Shown here piece by piece: positions 17,580-26,395 of a stretch of DNA of 64,000 nucleotides; within the stretch, counting starts at the first letter, position 1; each line of letters starts with the position of its first letter. Both the position numbers and the translations under genes were made by a program. Source of the DNA: Allgaiera indica. Lineage in GTDB: Bacteria; Pseudomonadota; Alphaproteobacteria; Rhodobacterales; Rhodobacteraceae. The notes beneath the pieces were generated by a model that did no database searches, was not told where the DNA came from, and saw only the letters and a list, made by a program, of their open reading frames with translations. The stretch spans positions 124,001-188,000 of the forward strand of contig NZ_FNOB01000004.1 in the NCBI RefSeq assembly GCF_900106675.1, written 5' to 3'.

Positions 17580-18280
17580 GCCGATACCATCCAGATCAGG
17601 GTTTGCGGCGTGGACAGGGTTACTTCCCCGAAAGAGGACGAGGCCGCATTCACCACAGCCGGCACCAGAAATGGCAGCAAAAACCCTAACGCAAGGTTAA
17701 CGCGGGCATCACGTTCCAGCCGGGCGACGACATCGCCACCGATCGTCGGATCGAAGGTCGGCAGGTTGACCCAGACGTTGAAGGTTCCGTTAGAGGCTGG
17801 CCAGCCGAAGATTTTCAGCGCGATGACGAAGACCGACAGCATCACCAGCGAAATCAGATAGGCCATTCCTGCGGCAACGCGGACTTGTTCGACATGGGTA
17901 CTGGGCGCGGAGGACGACAGCATCAGTGTCATCAGCCGCACCGGGCTATAGGGAAAATCTATCGCATGGCCGACGACCGCGCCGATTGCCTTGATGAACA
18001 TGGTCATCGGCGTCGGGTCGAAATTGCCGCGCGCGATGATCGTCAGCACGAAAACAGTCAGGAACAGAGACAGATAGCGGATGCGGTTGAACGGCGGCGC
18101 ATAGCGAAATTCGATCAAGCCCGGGTAGGTCGCGGAATATTCCACAAAGGTCAGCCCGCCGCCGAACAGCGCGATCAGGGCCACGATCTGCGTGGAATCA
18201 ACCCCGCTCCCCGGCAATAGGGTGGATGGTGTCGCGATCAACACCATAACCAATACCGCGCGCACCAAGGCGCCTGTCAT
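17459..18280 (-). CDS. Multi-pass membrane protein of unknown function
   Basis: I do not recognise this family. The 273-residue protein has about six hydrophobic segments: one at residues 5-22, then IVALIALFGGGLTFVEY, LSLFLTVFVLTIIA, LISLVMLSVFVIALKIFG, LALGFLLPFLVPAVVNA and LIWMVSAWAFLPASLFM. A positively charged C-terminal tail (MRRVADMIREKRRQN) follows. The ATG at 18280 is preferred, with a GTG four codons upstream as the alternative. The downstream EEP-family gene overlaps it, so the two are probably co-transcribed. Confidence 0.6.
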   Translation of the reverse strand: MTGALVRAVLVMVLIATPSTLLPGSGVDSTQIVALIALFGGGLTFVEYSATYPGLIEFRYAPPFNRIRYLSLFLTVFVLTIIARGNFDPTPMTMFIKAIGAVVGHAIDFPYSPVRLMTLMLSSSAPSTHVEQVRVAAGMAYLISLVMLSVFVIALKIFGWPASNGTFNVWVNLPTFDPTIGGDVVARLERDARVNLALGFLLPFLVPAVVNAASSSFGEVTLSTPQTLIWMVSAWAFLPASLFMRGIAMRRVADMIREKRRQNDALQSHMQPA

Positions 18281-18496
18281 CCGGCCTACCACTGCCCTGC
18301 CATCCCCGATCTGGACGAACGCGATGCGATGCCGCGCCCTTGTTCCATCATCGACCCGCCGATTGTGACGGGTTGCCCCAAACTTGCCACAGTTTTGCCC
18401 ATTTTCAGCCGGTCTATCAATGTCGTGGTTAACAAAACCCAAACCATTCGGCGATTTGAGGGAAAAACTGTCGCCGCTTTGCATCAATAATGTGCC

Positions 18497-18525
18497 AAAA
18501 AAAGGGCCGCCCAAAGGGACGGCCC
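18497..18525 (-). terminator. Rho-independent terminator of leuCD
   Basis: On the minus strand GGGCCG-t-CCC-ttt-GGG-CGGCCC forms a strong hairpin followed directly by seven T residues (18503-18497). It begins 25 nt after the leuD stop codon, so it terminates the leuC-leuD transcript. It also insulates the membrane-protein gene downstream, which needs its own promoter in 18281-18496. Confidence 0.88.
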
Positions 18526-18549
18526 CATATATTGTGGTCGTTGAGGTGA

Positions 18550-19155
18550 TCAGACCCAGGGATGGCGGGTCCCGTTGGTCGCCTCGAAGGCGTCAATGGC
18601 GGCGACCTTTTCCATCGTCAGCCCGATATCGTCGAGACCGTTCATCAGGCAGTGCTTCTTGAAGGCGTCGATCTCAAAATGAAATTCCTGACCGTCCGAG
18701 GTGGTCACCTTCTGGTTTTCCAAATCCACCGTCATGCGGGCGTTGGCGCCTTTCCTGGCGTCTTCCATCAGCACATCGACCACGTCCTGCGGCATCGGTA
18801 GCGCAAGGATCCCGTTCTTGGCGCAATTGTTGAAGAAGATGTCGGCAAAGCTGGGCGCGATGACCACGCGGATGCCGAAATCCTTGATCGCCCAGGGCGC
18901 GTGTTCGCGCGACGAGCCGCAGCCGAAATTCTCGCCCGAGATCAGGATCTCGGCATTGCGATAGGCCGGCTGGTTGAGAACGAAATCGGGGTTTTCGCGG
19001 CCCTGCCGGTCAAAGCGCATCTCGTCGAACAGGTTCTTGCCGAGGCCTTCGCGCTTGATCGTCTTCAGAAACTGCTTTGGGATGATCATGTCGGTGTCGA
19101 CATTGACCAGATCCAGGGGCGCGGCAACGCCGGTGACGGTGGTGAACTTGTCCAT
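18550..19155 (-). CDS. leuD: 3-isopropylmalate dehydratase, small subunit
   Basis: LeuD of 201 residues is the swivelling domain of isopropylmalate isomerase and acts with LeuC to interconvert 2- and 3-isopropylmalate. [15 protein letters not shown], the [16 protein letters not shown] motif and [17 protein letters not shown] are diagnostic. It lies 10 nt after leuC and is followed by a strong terminator. Confidence 0.96.
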   Translation of the reverse strand: MDKFTTVTGVAAPLDLVNVDTDMIIPKQFLKTIKREGLGKNLFDEMRFDRQGRENPDFVLNQPAYRNAEILISGENFGCGSSREHAPWAIKDFGIRVVIAPSFADIFFNNCAKNGILALPMPQDVVDVLMEDARKGANARMTVDLENQKVTTSDGQEFHFEIDAFKKHCLMNGLDDIGLTMEKVAAIDAFEATNGTRHPWV

Positions 19156-19165
19156 GTCGCTCTCC

Positions 19166-20572
19166 TTACACCAGCGCGCGCACGTCGGTCAGGTGGCCGG
19201 CGATCGCCGCCGCCGCCGCCATCGCCGGGCTCATCAGATGGGTGCGGCCCTTGAAGCCCTGGCGCCCCTCGAAATTGCGGTTCGAGGTCGAGGCACAGCG
19301 CTCGCCCTCCGCCAGCTGGTCGGGATTCATCGCCAGGCACATCGAACAGCCGGCAAGCCGCCACTCGAACCCCGCGTCGATGAAGATCTGCGCCAACCCC
19401 TCTTCTTCCGCCTGGGCACGAACGAGGCCCGAGCCGGGCACCACCAGGCCGCGCACCCCCTGGGCGATCTTCTTGCCCTTCACGATCTCGGCTGCGGCGC
19501 GCAGGTCCTCGATCCGGCCGTTGGTGCAAGAGCCGATGAACACCGCGTCGATCTTGATGTCGGTCAGCTTCATGCCCGGCTCCAGCCCCATATAGGCCAG
19601 CGAGCGGCGCGCGGCCTCGACCTTGCCGCCCTTGAAGCTTTCGGGATCGGGCACCACGCCGGTGATCGGCAGCACGTCCTCGGGGCTGGTGCCCCAGGTC
19701 ACGACCGGGGCGATATCCTCGGCCCTCAGCGTCACGACCTTGTCGAAATGGGCGCCTTCGTCGCTGAAAAGCGTCTTCCAGTAGCTTAGCGCCGCTTCCC
19801 ATTTCGCGCCCTTCGGGGCGTGGGGGCGGCCCATCACATAGTCAAAGGTCTTCTTGTCCGGCGCGATCAGGCCCGCGCGCGCGCCGCCCTCGATCGCCAT
19901 GTTGCACACGGTCATGCGGCCTTCCATGGACAGATCGCGGATCGCCTCGCCGCAATATTCGATCACATGGCCGGTGCCGCCCGCGGTGCCGGTGGCGCCG
20001 ATCACCGACAGGGTGATGTCCTTGGCCGTGACCCCCTTGGGAAGTTTCCCGGTGATCTCGACCTTCATGTTCTTCGATTTCTTCTGGATCAGCGTCTGGG
20101 TGGCCAGCACATGTTCCACCTCGGAGGTGCCGATCCCGTGCGCCAGGGCCCCGAAGGCGCCATGCGTGGCAGTGTGACTGTCGCCGCAGACCACGGTCAT
20201 GCCCGGCAGCGTCCAGCCCTGTTCGGGGCCGACGATATGGACGATGCCCTGGCGGATGTCGTTCACCGGGTAGTACCGAACCCCGAAATCGCGCGCGTTC
20301 TTGTCGAGCGCTTCCACCTGGATGCGGCTCTCTTCCTCCTCGATCACGGCGTCGCGGTCGCCGGTGGTGGGGACGTTGTGATCGGGCACGGCGATGGTCT
20401 TTTCGGGCGCGCGCACCTTGCGGCCCGCCATGCGCAGGCCCTCAAAAGCCTGCGGGCTGGTGACCTCGTGCACCAGGTGGCGGTCGATATAGATCAGGCA
20501 GGTGCCGTCGGCGTCTTCCTGGACCAGATGGTCATCCCAGATCTTGTCGTAGAGGGTTCTCGGAGCGGTCAT
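19166..20572 (-). CDS. leuC: 3-isopropylmalate dehydratase, large subunit
   Basis: LeuC of 468 residues is the iron-sulfur subunit of isopropylmalate isomerase. [13 protein letters not shown] opens the protein. [20 protein letters not shown] and the cluster ligands in FIGSCTNGR and [12 protein letters not shown] (two cysteines in C-x2-C) identify it, and the length is normal. leuD follows after 10 nt. The start is followed upstream by a small open frame of uncertain reality. Confidence 0.97.
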   Translation of the reverse strand: MTAPRTLYDKIWDDHLVQEDADGTCLIYIDRHLVHEVTSPQAFEGLRMAGRKVRAPEKTIAVPDHNVPTTGDRDAVIEEEESRIQVEALDKNARDFGVRYYPVNDIRQGIVHIVGPEQGWTLPGMTVVCGDSHTATHGAFGALAHGIGTSEVEHVLATQTLIQKKSKNMKVEITGKLPKGVTAKDITLSVIGATGTAGGTGHVIEYCGEAIRDLSMEGRMTVCNMAIEGGARAGLIAPDKKTFDYVMGRPHAPKGAKWEAALSYWKTLFSDEGAHFDKVVTLRAEDIAPVVTWGTSPEDVLPITGVVPDPESFKGGKVEAARRSLAYMGLEPGMKLTDIKIDAVFIGSCTNGRIEDLRAAAEIVKGKKIAQGVRGLVVPGSGLVRAQAEEEGLAQIFIDAGFEWRLAGCSMCLAMNPDQLAEGERCASTSNRNFEGRQGFKGRTHLMSPAMAAAAAIAGHLTDVRALV

Positions 20573-20626
20573 GGCTCAACTCTTTCGGATATGAAGAATT
20601 CGGGTCGGCTGCGGGTCTGACCGGTT

Positions 20627-20713
20627 TCAGCCGCGCGCGAGGATCGACAGGGTGACGCCGTAGAAGCGGCCCGGCAGGCGCGTACGGTCATGGATGTCGA
20701 AAAAGCGTTTCAT
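20627..20713 (-). CDS. Possible 28-residue small protein upstream of leuC
   Basis: A short frame starts at ATG 20713 with GGGGCGG directly upstream and ends 54 nt before the leuC start. The product is basic and carries RTRLPGRFYGVTLSILARG at its C-terminus. It contains only three leucine codons and no leucine run, so it does not look like a leu attenuator peptide. It may be a real small gene, a leader, or chance. Nothing else fills the gap between leuC and the MscS gene. Confidence 0.3.
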   Translation of the reverse strand: MKRFFDIHDRTRLPGRFYGVTLSILARG

Positions 20714-20846
20714 CCGCCCCTTCTACGCCCATGCGCCAGGGCAGGCAATATGGGCGGCGCGCCTGGACGCAAGCCGCTTGGCGCGCGAAGGGAAGCGTGT
20801 AACATGGCGGCAACGAGGCCGAAACGCGAAAGGCGGACCCGACGGG

Positions 20847-22199
20847 ATGGCGCAGCTCACCCCCCTGATGACCAGCGTGCAGGGCTTGTTGGCCGAGCTT
20901 GAGGCCTATGCGATAACGCTGCTGCGGCCATCGCAATTCCTTCAGCTGGGGGTGTTGATCGGCCTGGGCGTGGTGGCGCAGCTGTTGAAGATGCTGCTGG
21001 CGCCGCGGCTACATGACTGGCTGCGCGCGCGCGAGGGCTGGGCGAAGTGGCGGCTGAGGCTGGCGCTTCTGGTGTTGCAGCGGCTGCGCGCGATCCTGTT
21101 CGTGGTGATGGCCTGGACGGCCTATGGGGTGATCGCCCAGATCACACCCTTCCCGTCGCGTCGCTACCTGATCGGGATCGTCGCGACCATCGCCACGGCG
21201 ATCCTGGTGGTGGGTGTCGCCACGCGCGTGATCCGCAACCCTGCCCTGCGGCGGCTGGTGACCTGGGGTGCCTGGATCTATGTAACCTTGCATTTCCTGG
21301 GCCTCTTGACGTCGTTCTCGAATTTCCTGGACGGGATGGCGATCAGCTTTGGCAATTTCCGGCTGTCGGCGCTTTCGGTGATCAAGGCGCTGGTGGTGAC
21401 CGGCATCCTGTTCGCCGGCGCAAGATTGCTGGCGCAGGCCGCCGAAGCCCGGATCGGCAAGGCACAGGATATTTCGCCGTCGATGCGGGTGCTGGCGGTG
21501 AAGATCCTGCAGGTGGGCCTTTATGGCGCGGCCTTCTTCGTCGGGCTGAAGGCGGTGGGCTTCGATCTGACGGGGCTGGCCTTTCTGTCGGGCGCGGTCG
21601 GCGTGGGTCTGGGCTTTGGCCTGCAGAAGGTGGTGTCGAACCTGGTGTCGGGTGTCATCATCTTGCTCGACAAGTCGGTGAAGCCGGGCGACGTGATCAG
21701 CCTGGGCGACACCTTCGGCTGGATCCATGCGCTGGGCGCGCGCTATGTCTCTGTCGTCACGCGCGACGGCAAGGAATATCTGATCCCGAACGAGGACCTG
21801 ATCACCGGTCAGGTGGTCAACTGGTCCCATTCCAACGAATTCGTCCGGCTCGATATCCATTTCGGTGCCTCCTACCACGACGATCCGCACAAGGTGCGGG
21901 CGCTGGCGATCGAGGCCTGCCAGGGTGCGCCGCGGGTGCTGAAGACGCGCCCGCCGGTCTGCCATATCGTGGGTTTCGGGGATTCCTCGGTCGATTATAT
22001 CTTGCGATTCTGGATCTCGGACCCGACCGCCGGCTTGACCAACGTGCGCGGTGCGGTGTTCCTGGCGCTATGGGACGCGTTCAAGGCCGGCGGCATATCG
22101 ATCCCCTTCCCGCAGCGCGAAGTGCGGCTGCTGGACGGGCGCGGCCCCGCGACGATGGGTGCCGACGCCGCAGCGGAGAAGGAGCCAAAGCCCGAATGA
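20847..22199 (+). CDS. Mechanosensitive ion channel, MscS family
   Basis: Membrane protein of about 450 residues. Several N-terminal TM segments precede the pore helix and MscS core (GLAFLSGAVGVGLGFGLQKVV and SNLVSGVIILLDKSVKPGD), then the beta domain with DGKEYLIPNEDLITGQVVNW and a C-terminal alpha/beta domain. It releases solutes on hypo-osmotic shock. ATG 20847 is chosen because the segment before it is unlike the family; a GTG further upstream is possible. The stop overlaps the next gene by 4 nt (ATGA). Confidence 0.88.
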   Translation: MAQLTPLMTSVQGLLAELEAYAITLLRPSQFLQLGVLIGLGVVAQLLKMLLAPRLHDWLRAREGWAKWRLRLALLVLQRLRAILFVVMAWTAYGVIAQITPFPSRRYLIGIVATIATAILVVGVATRVIRNPALRRLVTWGAWIYVTLHFLGLLTSFSNFLDGMAISFGNFRLSALSVIKALVVTGILFAGARLLAQAAEARIGKAQDISPSMRVLAVKILQVGLYGAAFFVGLKAVGFDLTGLAFLSGAVGVGLGFGLQKVVSNLVSGVIILLDKSVKPGDVISLGDTFGWIHALGARYVSVVTRDGKEYLIPNEDLITGQVVNWSHSNEFVRLDIHFGASYHDDPHKVRALAIEACQGAPRVLKTRPPVCHIVGFGDSSVDYILRFWISDPTAGLTNVRGAVFLALWDAFKAGGISIPFPQREVRLLDGRGPATMGADAAAEKEPKPE

Positions 22200-22708
22200 G
22201 CCGAGCCCTTGCGATCTTGGTGATTGTGTTGTCCGCGCTGATCCCCCTGTCGGTCCGGGCAGAGCTGTTCCCACCCGGCCCCGCGCCGCTTGCGGCCCGG
22301 CCCGCGGCGATCCGGGTGACGCTTGTCCTGCCCGCGGGCATCGAACTGCGTCAGGGTAGCGCAGTGTTGTCGATCACGGCCGGCGACCAGACGGCCCGGA
22401 TACCTTTGTCCGAGCCGGTTCCGCCGGTGGCGACGGAGGGTGGCACACGCCATCTGCTGCAGCCGACGCAAACGGGCCAGGCGGCGCTTGCCGCCCTGCA
22501 GAAACGCTACCGTCACGGCGCGCCGCCGGCCTCGACCATGGGGATGCGGCTGGATCTGTGCCGCACCGTCGCCGCGCCCCGCAATGAGCCGTTCCTGCTG
22601 GCGATCCGCCTGGCGCCCGGCGCGCCGGTTCTGCCGCTGGTGGCGCCCGGCGCGGGCCTTTCCGCGATTACCGGCAAGGCCCCGCCGCAAATCGCCCCCT
22701 GCCCATGA
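22196..22708 (+). CDS. Predicted secreted protein of unknown function
   Basis: Protein of 170 residues with an N-terminal signal peptide (LAILVIVLSALIPLSVRA, probable cleavage after VRA near residue 22). The mature part is rich in alanine and proline, with a C near residue 122 and another near the C-terminus (IAPCP). I do not recognise a family. It overlaps the MscS gene by 4 nt and is probably translated with it, so an accessory role at the envelope is possible but unproven. Confidence 0.6.
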   Translation: MSRALAILVIVLSALIPLSVRAELFPPGPAPLAARPAAIRVTLVLPAGIELRQGSAVLSITAGDQTARIPLSEPVPPVATEGGTRHLLQPTQTGQAALAALQKRYRHGAPPASTMGMRLDLCRTVAAPRNEPFLLAIRLAPGAPVLPLVAPGAGLSAITGKAPPQIAPCP

Positions 22709-22903
22709 GCAGGACCAAAGCGAAGCGGCGGCGGCTCTGCCCCCGGCTACCCCGGGATGTTCGGACCGGAATGAGGGCGGAAAACCGCGGCCGGCCTTGC
22801 AATTTGGGCGAAAGGCTTGGGATGGCCGGGGCCGCGCGGCCTCTGGCACCAAAGGCCGCGGCTTGGGCGCCGTTCCCGGTTTCACCCCCGTCCGCCGCAG
22901 TCA

Positions 22904-22932
22904 TTGAGATTTCATGTTCGCGATGTTACCTT
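22904..22932 (+). promoter_or_regulatory. Putative promoter for rsfS-rlmH
   Basis: TTGAGA (22904-22909) and TACCTT (22927-22932) are separated by 17 bp and lie about 50 bp before the 19-codon ORF preceding rsfS. The -35 match is five of six; the -10 is weak. The rest of the 271-bp gap from 22709 shows no gene. Confidence 0.35.
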
Positions 22933-22979
22933 TAAGGTGCCCAGCGCCGGGGACATGTCGGCGCATATCCAGGAGGACA

Positions 22980-23039
22980 ATGTCCTGTCTCATGCGACTG
23001 AAGCAGCCCGTGACGTGGCTGCACCGAGGGCCCCGATGA
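22980..23039 (+). CDS. Possible 19-codon coupled ORF ahead of rsfS
   Basis: ATG 22980 is preceded by AGGAGG at 22971-22976, the best ribosome binding site in this stretch. The frame encodes 19 residues (MSCLMRLKQPVTWLHRGPR) and stops with TGA overlapping the rsfS ATG (ATGA, 23036-23039). This suggests translational coupling or a regulatory leader. Alternatively rsfS itself starts upstream in its own frame (ATG 22955 or a GTG), in which case this ORF is not used. Confidence 0.35.
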   Translation: MSCLMRLKQPVTWLHRGPR

Positions 23040-23407
23040 GCGCGGCCCATCCCGATGCCACCAGCAAGGACCTGCTGGAGCGCATCCTCGCCTCTCTCGA
23101 CGACGACAAGGCCGAAGACGTGATCCCGATCGACCTGCGCGGGCGGTCGGACATGGCGGATTTCATGGTGATCTGCTCGGGCCGGTCGACGCGCCAGGTC
23201 AGCGCGATCGCGGAAAAGCTGGTCGACCGGCTGAAGCGCGACGCGGGCGTCGCCTGCAAGGTCGAGGGCAAGGAAACCGGCGATTGGGTGCTGATCGATG
23301 CGGGCGACGTGATCGTCCATGTCTTCCGCCCCGAGGTGCGCGAGTTCTACCAGCTTGAGAAGATGTGGCAGACCCCGTCGGCGCAGGCGCAGGCCGCCAA
23401 GATCTGA
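23036..23407 (+). CDS. rsfS: Ribosomal silencing factor RsfS
   Basis: RsfS/Iojap protein of 123 residues from ATG 23036. It binds ribosomal protein L14 and blocks subunit joining under nutrient stress. LASLDDDKAEDVIPIDL, DFMVICSGRSTRQVSAIAEK, GDWVLIDAGDVIVHVF and REFYQLEKMW are diagnostic. The start is uncertain: a longer form from 22955 is open but lacks its own good ribosome site. rlmH starts immediately after the stop codon. The rsfS-rlmH pair is widely conserved. Confidence 0.92.
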   Translation: MSAAHPDATSKDLLERILASLDDDKAEDVIPIDLRGRSDMADFMVICSGRSTRQVSAIAEKLVDRLKRDAGVACKVEGKETGDWVLIDAGDVIVHVFRPEVREFYQLEKMWQTPSAQAQAAKI

Positions 23408-23878
23408 ATGCGGGTCCATCTTTGCGCCGTGGGGCGGCTGCGCGCCGGCCCCGAGCGCGACCTGATCGACGATTACGTCCAGCGGTTCGACCGGACGGGG
23501 CGCGCGCTGGGCCTTGGCCCCCTGAGCCTGCATGAGGTCGAGGACCGCAAGGGCGGCGGCATGGCGGCCGAGGCGGTCTTGCTGGAAAGGGCACTGCCGT
23601 CGGGCGCGCTGCTGATCACGCTGGACGAGCGCGGCACGCTGATCTCTTCTCCGCAATTCGCCGACAGGCTGGCCGGCTGGCGCGATGCCGGCCGCCAGGA
23701 TGCGGCCTTCGTGATCGGCGGTGCCGACGGCATCGACCCGGGGCTGCGGTCCCGGGCCGATTTCAGCCTGTCGTTCGGCAAGATGGTCTGGCCGCACATG
23801 CTGGCGCGGGTGATGCTGACGGAACAGCTTTACCGCGCCGCCTCGATCCTTGCCGGGGCACCCTATCACCGCGCCTAG
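23408..23878 (+). CDS. rlmH: 23S rRNA (pseudouridine1915-N3)-methyltransferase RlmH
   Basis: SPOUT methyltransferase of 156 residues that modifies pseudouridine 1915 of 23S rRNA on 70S ribosomes. VHLCAVGRLRAGPERDLIDDY, LLITLDERG, FVIGGADGIDPGLRSRAD and the trefoil-knot end KMVWPHMLARVMLTEQLYRA are diagnostic. It begins directly after the rsfS stop. Its TAG stop is shared, as a CTAG palindrome, with the TAG stop of the convergent YdeP-like gene. Confidence 0.96.
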   Translation: MRVHLCAVGRLRAGPERDLIDDYVQRFDRTGRALGLGPLSLHEVEDRKGGGMAAEAVLLERALPSGALLITLDERGTLISSPQFADRLAGWRDAGRQDAAFVIGGADGIDPGLRSRADFSLSFGKMVWPHMLARVMLTEQLYRAASILAGAPYHRA

Positions 23879-26178
23879 GCGATCACCTCGACCGGCGTGC
23901 CCTTGTAGGCGGGGGTTTGCGAGTTCTTCTCGTGATAGCCCAGCGGCACCAGGGGGTTCAGTTCCGGATAATAGCCCGCGATGGTGCCCGGGGGCAGGTC
24001 ATAGGGGGTCACCGTCAGGCCCGACACCGCCCGGTCCACCCCGTCGTTCACCGCGCAGCGCAGGGTGACCTTCTGGCCCTCGTGCAGACCCAGGCGCGCG
24101 ATCTCGCCGCGGTTGATCAGCACGATGCCGCGGTCGCCCTCCAGCCCGCGCAGGCGGTCGGAATAGCCATAGACCGTCGTGTTGAACTGGTCGTTCGAGC
24201 GCAGGGTGATCAGGGTCATCTGCCGCTCGCCCTCGGGCGCCTGGCCCAGGGCCGACAGCGTCGGCGGCGCGGTGAACTGCGCCTTGCCGCTCTCGGTTTT
24301 CCAGACCCGGTCGCGGGCCGGGTTGCCGCGGTAGAAACCGCCAGGCTGCGTGAGGCGGGCGTTGAAATCGGCGAAATCCTCGGGGAATGTCGCCTCGATC
24401 AGATCGCGGATCAGGTCGTAATTGGCGATCCAGTCGTCCCAGCGCAGCTTGGGGTTCGCGGGCAGGGTGGCCTTGGCCATGCGCGCCACGATCGCCACCT
24501 CGGACAGCACGCTGTCCGACGGTGGTTCGGCCGAACCGATAGAGCCGTAGATATGGCTGAACGTGTCCTCGATCGAGACCGCCTGCCGCTGGCCCCCTTG
24601 CAGGTCGATATCGGTGCGCCCAAGGCAGGGCAGGATATAGCTGACCTCGCCCGGGCAAAGCAGCGATCGGTTCGGCTTGGTCGCGATATGAACGGTCAGG
24701 CGCATGGTGGGCCAGGCGGCTTCCATCCGCTCGCGGTCGGGCAGCGCGCGAAGCAGGTTGCCACCAAGCGAGATCATCGCCTTGACCCGGCCATCAAGGA
24801 TGCCTTCGCAGGCATGGACGGCGTTCATCCCCTCTTCGGTGGGCGGGTCTATCCCGAACAATTCGCGCAACTTGTCCGCCGGCATGTGGGCGGATTTCTC
24901 GCCCACGCCGACGGTGCGCTGGCCCTGAACATTGGAATGGCCCCGGACCGGCGAGATCCCCGCCCCCAGCCGGCCGATGTTGCCGCGCATCATCAACAGG
25001 TTGCAAAACATGCCCAGGTTGAGCCAGCCGTTCACATGCTGAGTCAGCCCCATGCCGTAGATGCCGATCGCGTTCTTGGCCGAAAGATAGATATCCGCGG
25101 CTTCCTCGATCATCGCGCGGGTCAGGCCGGAATGTGTCTCTAATTCGGCCCAAGTCGCGGCCTTCAGCGCGGCCTTCAGCTCCTCGTAGTCTTTGGTGTG
25201 CTGGGCGATGAATTCATGGTCGATCACCTCGCCCGGGGCGGCCTCTTCCGCGGCGAGGACGCATTTCATCAGCCCGGCCAGCACCGCGACATCGCCGCCG
25301 GGGCGGACCTGGTAATATTTCTCGGAGATCTGCGTCGGGCGTCCGATCGTCATCTGGGCGATGTTCTGGGGGTCGACGAACTCGATCAGCCCGCTTTCGC
25401 GCACGGGGTTGAAAGTGACGATGCGGCAGCCGCGTTCCACCGCCGCTTTCAGGACATGCAGGAAACGGGGAGAGTTCGAGCCGGTGTTCTGCCCGAAGAA
25501 GAAGATCGTGTCACAATGGTCGAAATCCTCCAGCGTGCAGGTGCCCACCGGCGTGCCGATGAAGGATTTCAGGTTCACCGAGGTCGTCTCATGGCACATG
25601 TTGGACGATTGCGGCAGGTTCTGATGCCCCATCGCCCGGGCGAACAAAGCGTAAAGATACGACGCCTCCAGCCCGGCATGGCCGGAGGCGTAGAATACCG
25701 CTTGTTTCGGCTCTAACGCTGCCAATTCCTGGCCTATTTCGGCGAAGGCCGTGTCCCAGTCGACCGGCTGGTAGCGATCGGTCTGGGGATCGTAGCGCAG
25801 CGGTTCGGACAGGCGACCGGCGCGGCCCAGCTGGTGATCGGTCCATGTCTTCAACTCGGTCACGCTGTGCTGGTTGAAGAAGGCGGCACCGGCACGATTT
25901 GCGTCCAGTTCCCACAAGGTGGCCTTGGCGCCGTTCTCGCAGAACTCGAAGGTCGCGGGCTTGGCGGGTTTGGCCCAGGCGCAGGAGGAACACATCACCC
26001 CTCCGGGTTTGTTCAGCTGCGACAGAATCTTGGCCGCCACGGTGCCGCCCTCGACCTTACCGAAGATCCGCGCCACGCCCCGCAGCGATCCCCAGCCGCC
26101 CGAGGGGTGCTGATTGAAGGGGGTGTCGGCATCCTGTTCGGTCGCGGAATGGGGGGCGGGTTTGTCGGCTTCGTGCAT
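23875..26178 (-). CDS. FdhF/YdeP family molybdopterin oxidoreductase
   Basis: Molybdopterin-dependent oxidoreductase of 767 residues. The N-terminus has C63-x2-C66 and C80 as possible iron-sulfur ligands (VMCSSCAWAK, FEFC). C195-H196 in SSNMCHETTS sits where formate-dehydrogenase-type enzymes carry the Mo-ligating Cys or Sec. A MopB core (FFFGQNTGSNSPR, GRLGAGISPVRGHSNVQG) and a C-terminal molydopterin-binding domain (LITLRSNDQFNTTVYGYSDR) follow. The substrate is unknown; E. coli YdeP is linked to acid resistance. ATG 26178 has AGAGG upstream. The gene lies opposite to and inside the rsfS-rlmH / gpmI-envC-ctpA-rppH order. Confidence 0.86.
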   Translation of the reverse strand: MHEADKPAPHSATEQDADTPFNQHPSGGWGSLRGVARIFGKVEGGTVAAKILSQLNKPGGVMCSSCAWAKPAKPATFEFCENGAKATLWELDANRAGAAFFNQHSVTELKTWTDHQLGRAGRLSEPLRYDPQTDRYQPVDWDTAFAEIGQELAALEPKQAVFYASGHAGLEASYLYALFARAMGHQNLPQSSNMCHETTSVNLKSFIGTPVGTCTLEDFDHCDTIFFFGQNTGSNSPRFLHVLKAAVERGCRIVTFNPVRESGLIEFVDPQNIAQMTIGRPTQISEKYYQVRPGGDVAVLAGLMKCVLAAEEAAPGEVIDHEFIAQHTKDYEELKAALKAATWAELETHSGLTRAMIEEAADIYLSAKNAIGIYGMGLTQHVNGWLNLGMFCNLLMMRGNIGRLGAGISPVRGHSNVQGQRTVGVGEKSAHMPADKLRELFGIDPPTEEGMNAVHACEGILDGRVKAMISLGGNLLRALPDRERMEAAWPTMRLTVHIATKPNRSLLCPGEVSYILPCLGRTDIDLQGGQRQAVSIEDTFSHIYGSIGSAEPPSDSVLSEVAIVARMAKATLPANPKLRWDDWIANYDLIRDLIEATFPEDFADFNARLTQPGGFYRGNPARDRVWKTESGKAQFTAPPTLSALGQAPEGERQMTLITLRSNDQFNTTVYGYSDRLRGLEGDRGIVLINRGEIARLGLHEGQKVTLRCAVNDGVDRAVSGLTVTPYDLPPGTIAGYYPELNPLVPLGYHEKNSQTPAYKGTPVEVIA

Positions 26179-26395
26179 CTCAGGACCTCTTGCAATGAAT
26201 CGCGCACTATCGTTCAACGAAGGATAACGTCACCGGATCCTGCCAAGTTCCAATCCGGTTGATTGCCATATCCGCGTACAACCTGCCGCCGAGGGCGCGA
26301 AGCCAGCCCAGGGCGCCGCGCCAAGGTTGCCCGACCGGACGCGGCGGCGTAAAACCCGAGATCAGAGCAGAAGGCCAGAGCAGAAGGAACGCCCG

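Noticed and set aside
21047-22195. Upstream extension of the 170-residue secreted protein through the MscS gene
   Set aside because: It is an out-of-frame shadow of the MscS coding sequence; the ATG at 22196 is followed at once by a good signal peptide.
26210-26220. TCGTT-C-AACGA palindrome upstream of the YdeP-like gene
   Set aside because: Arms of 5 bp are expected by chance in an intergenic region of this size, and no regulator gene is nearby.
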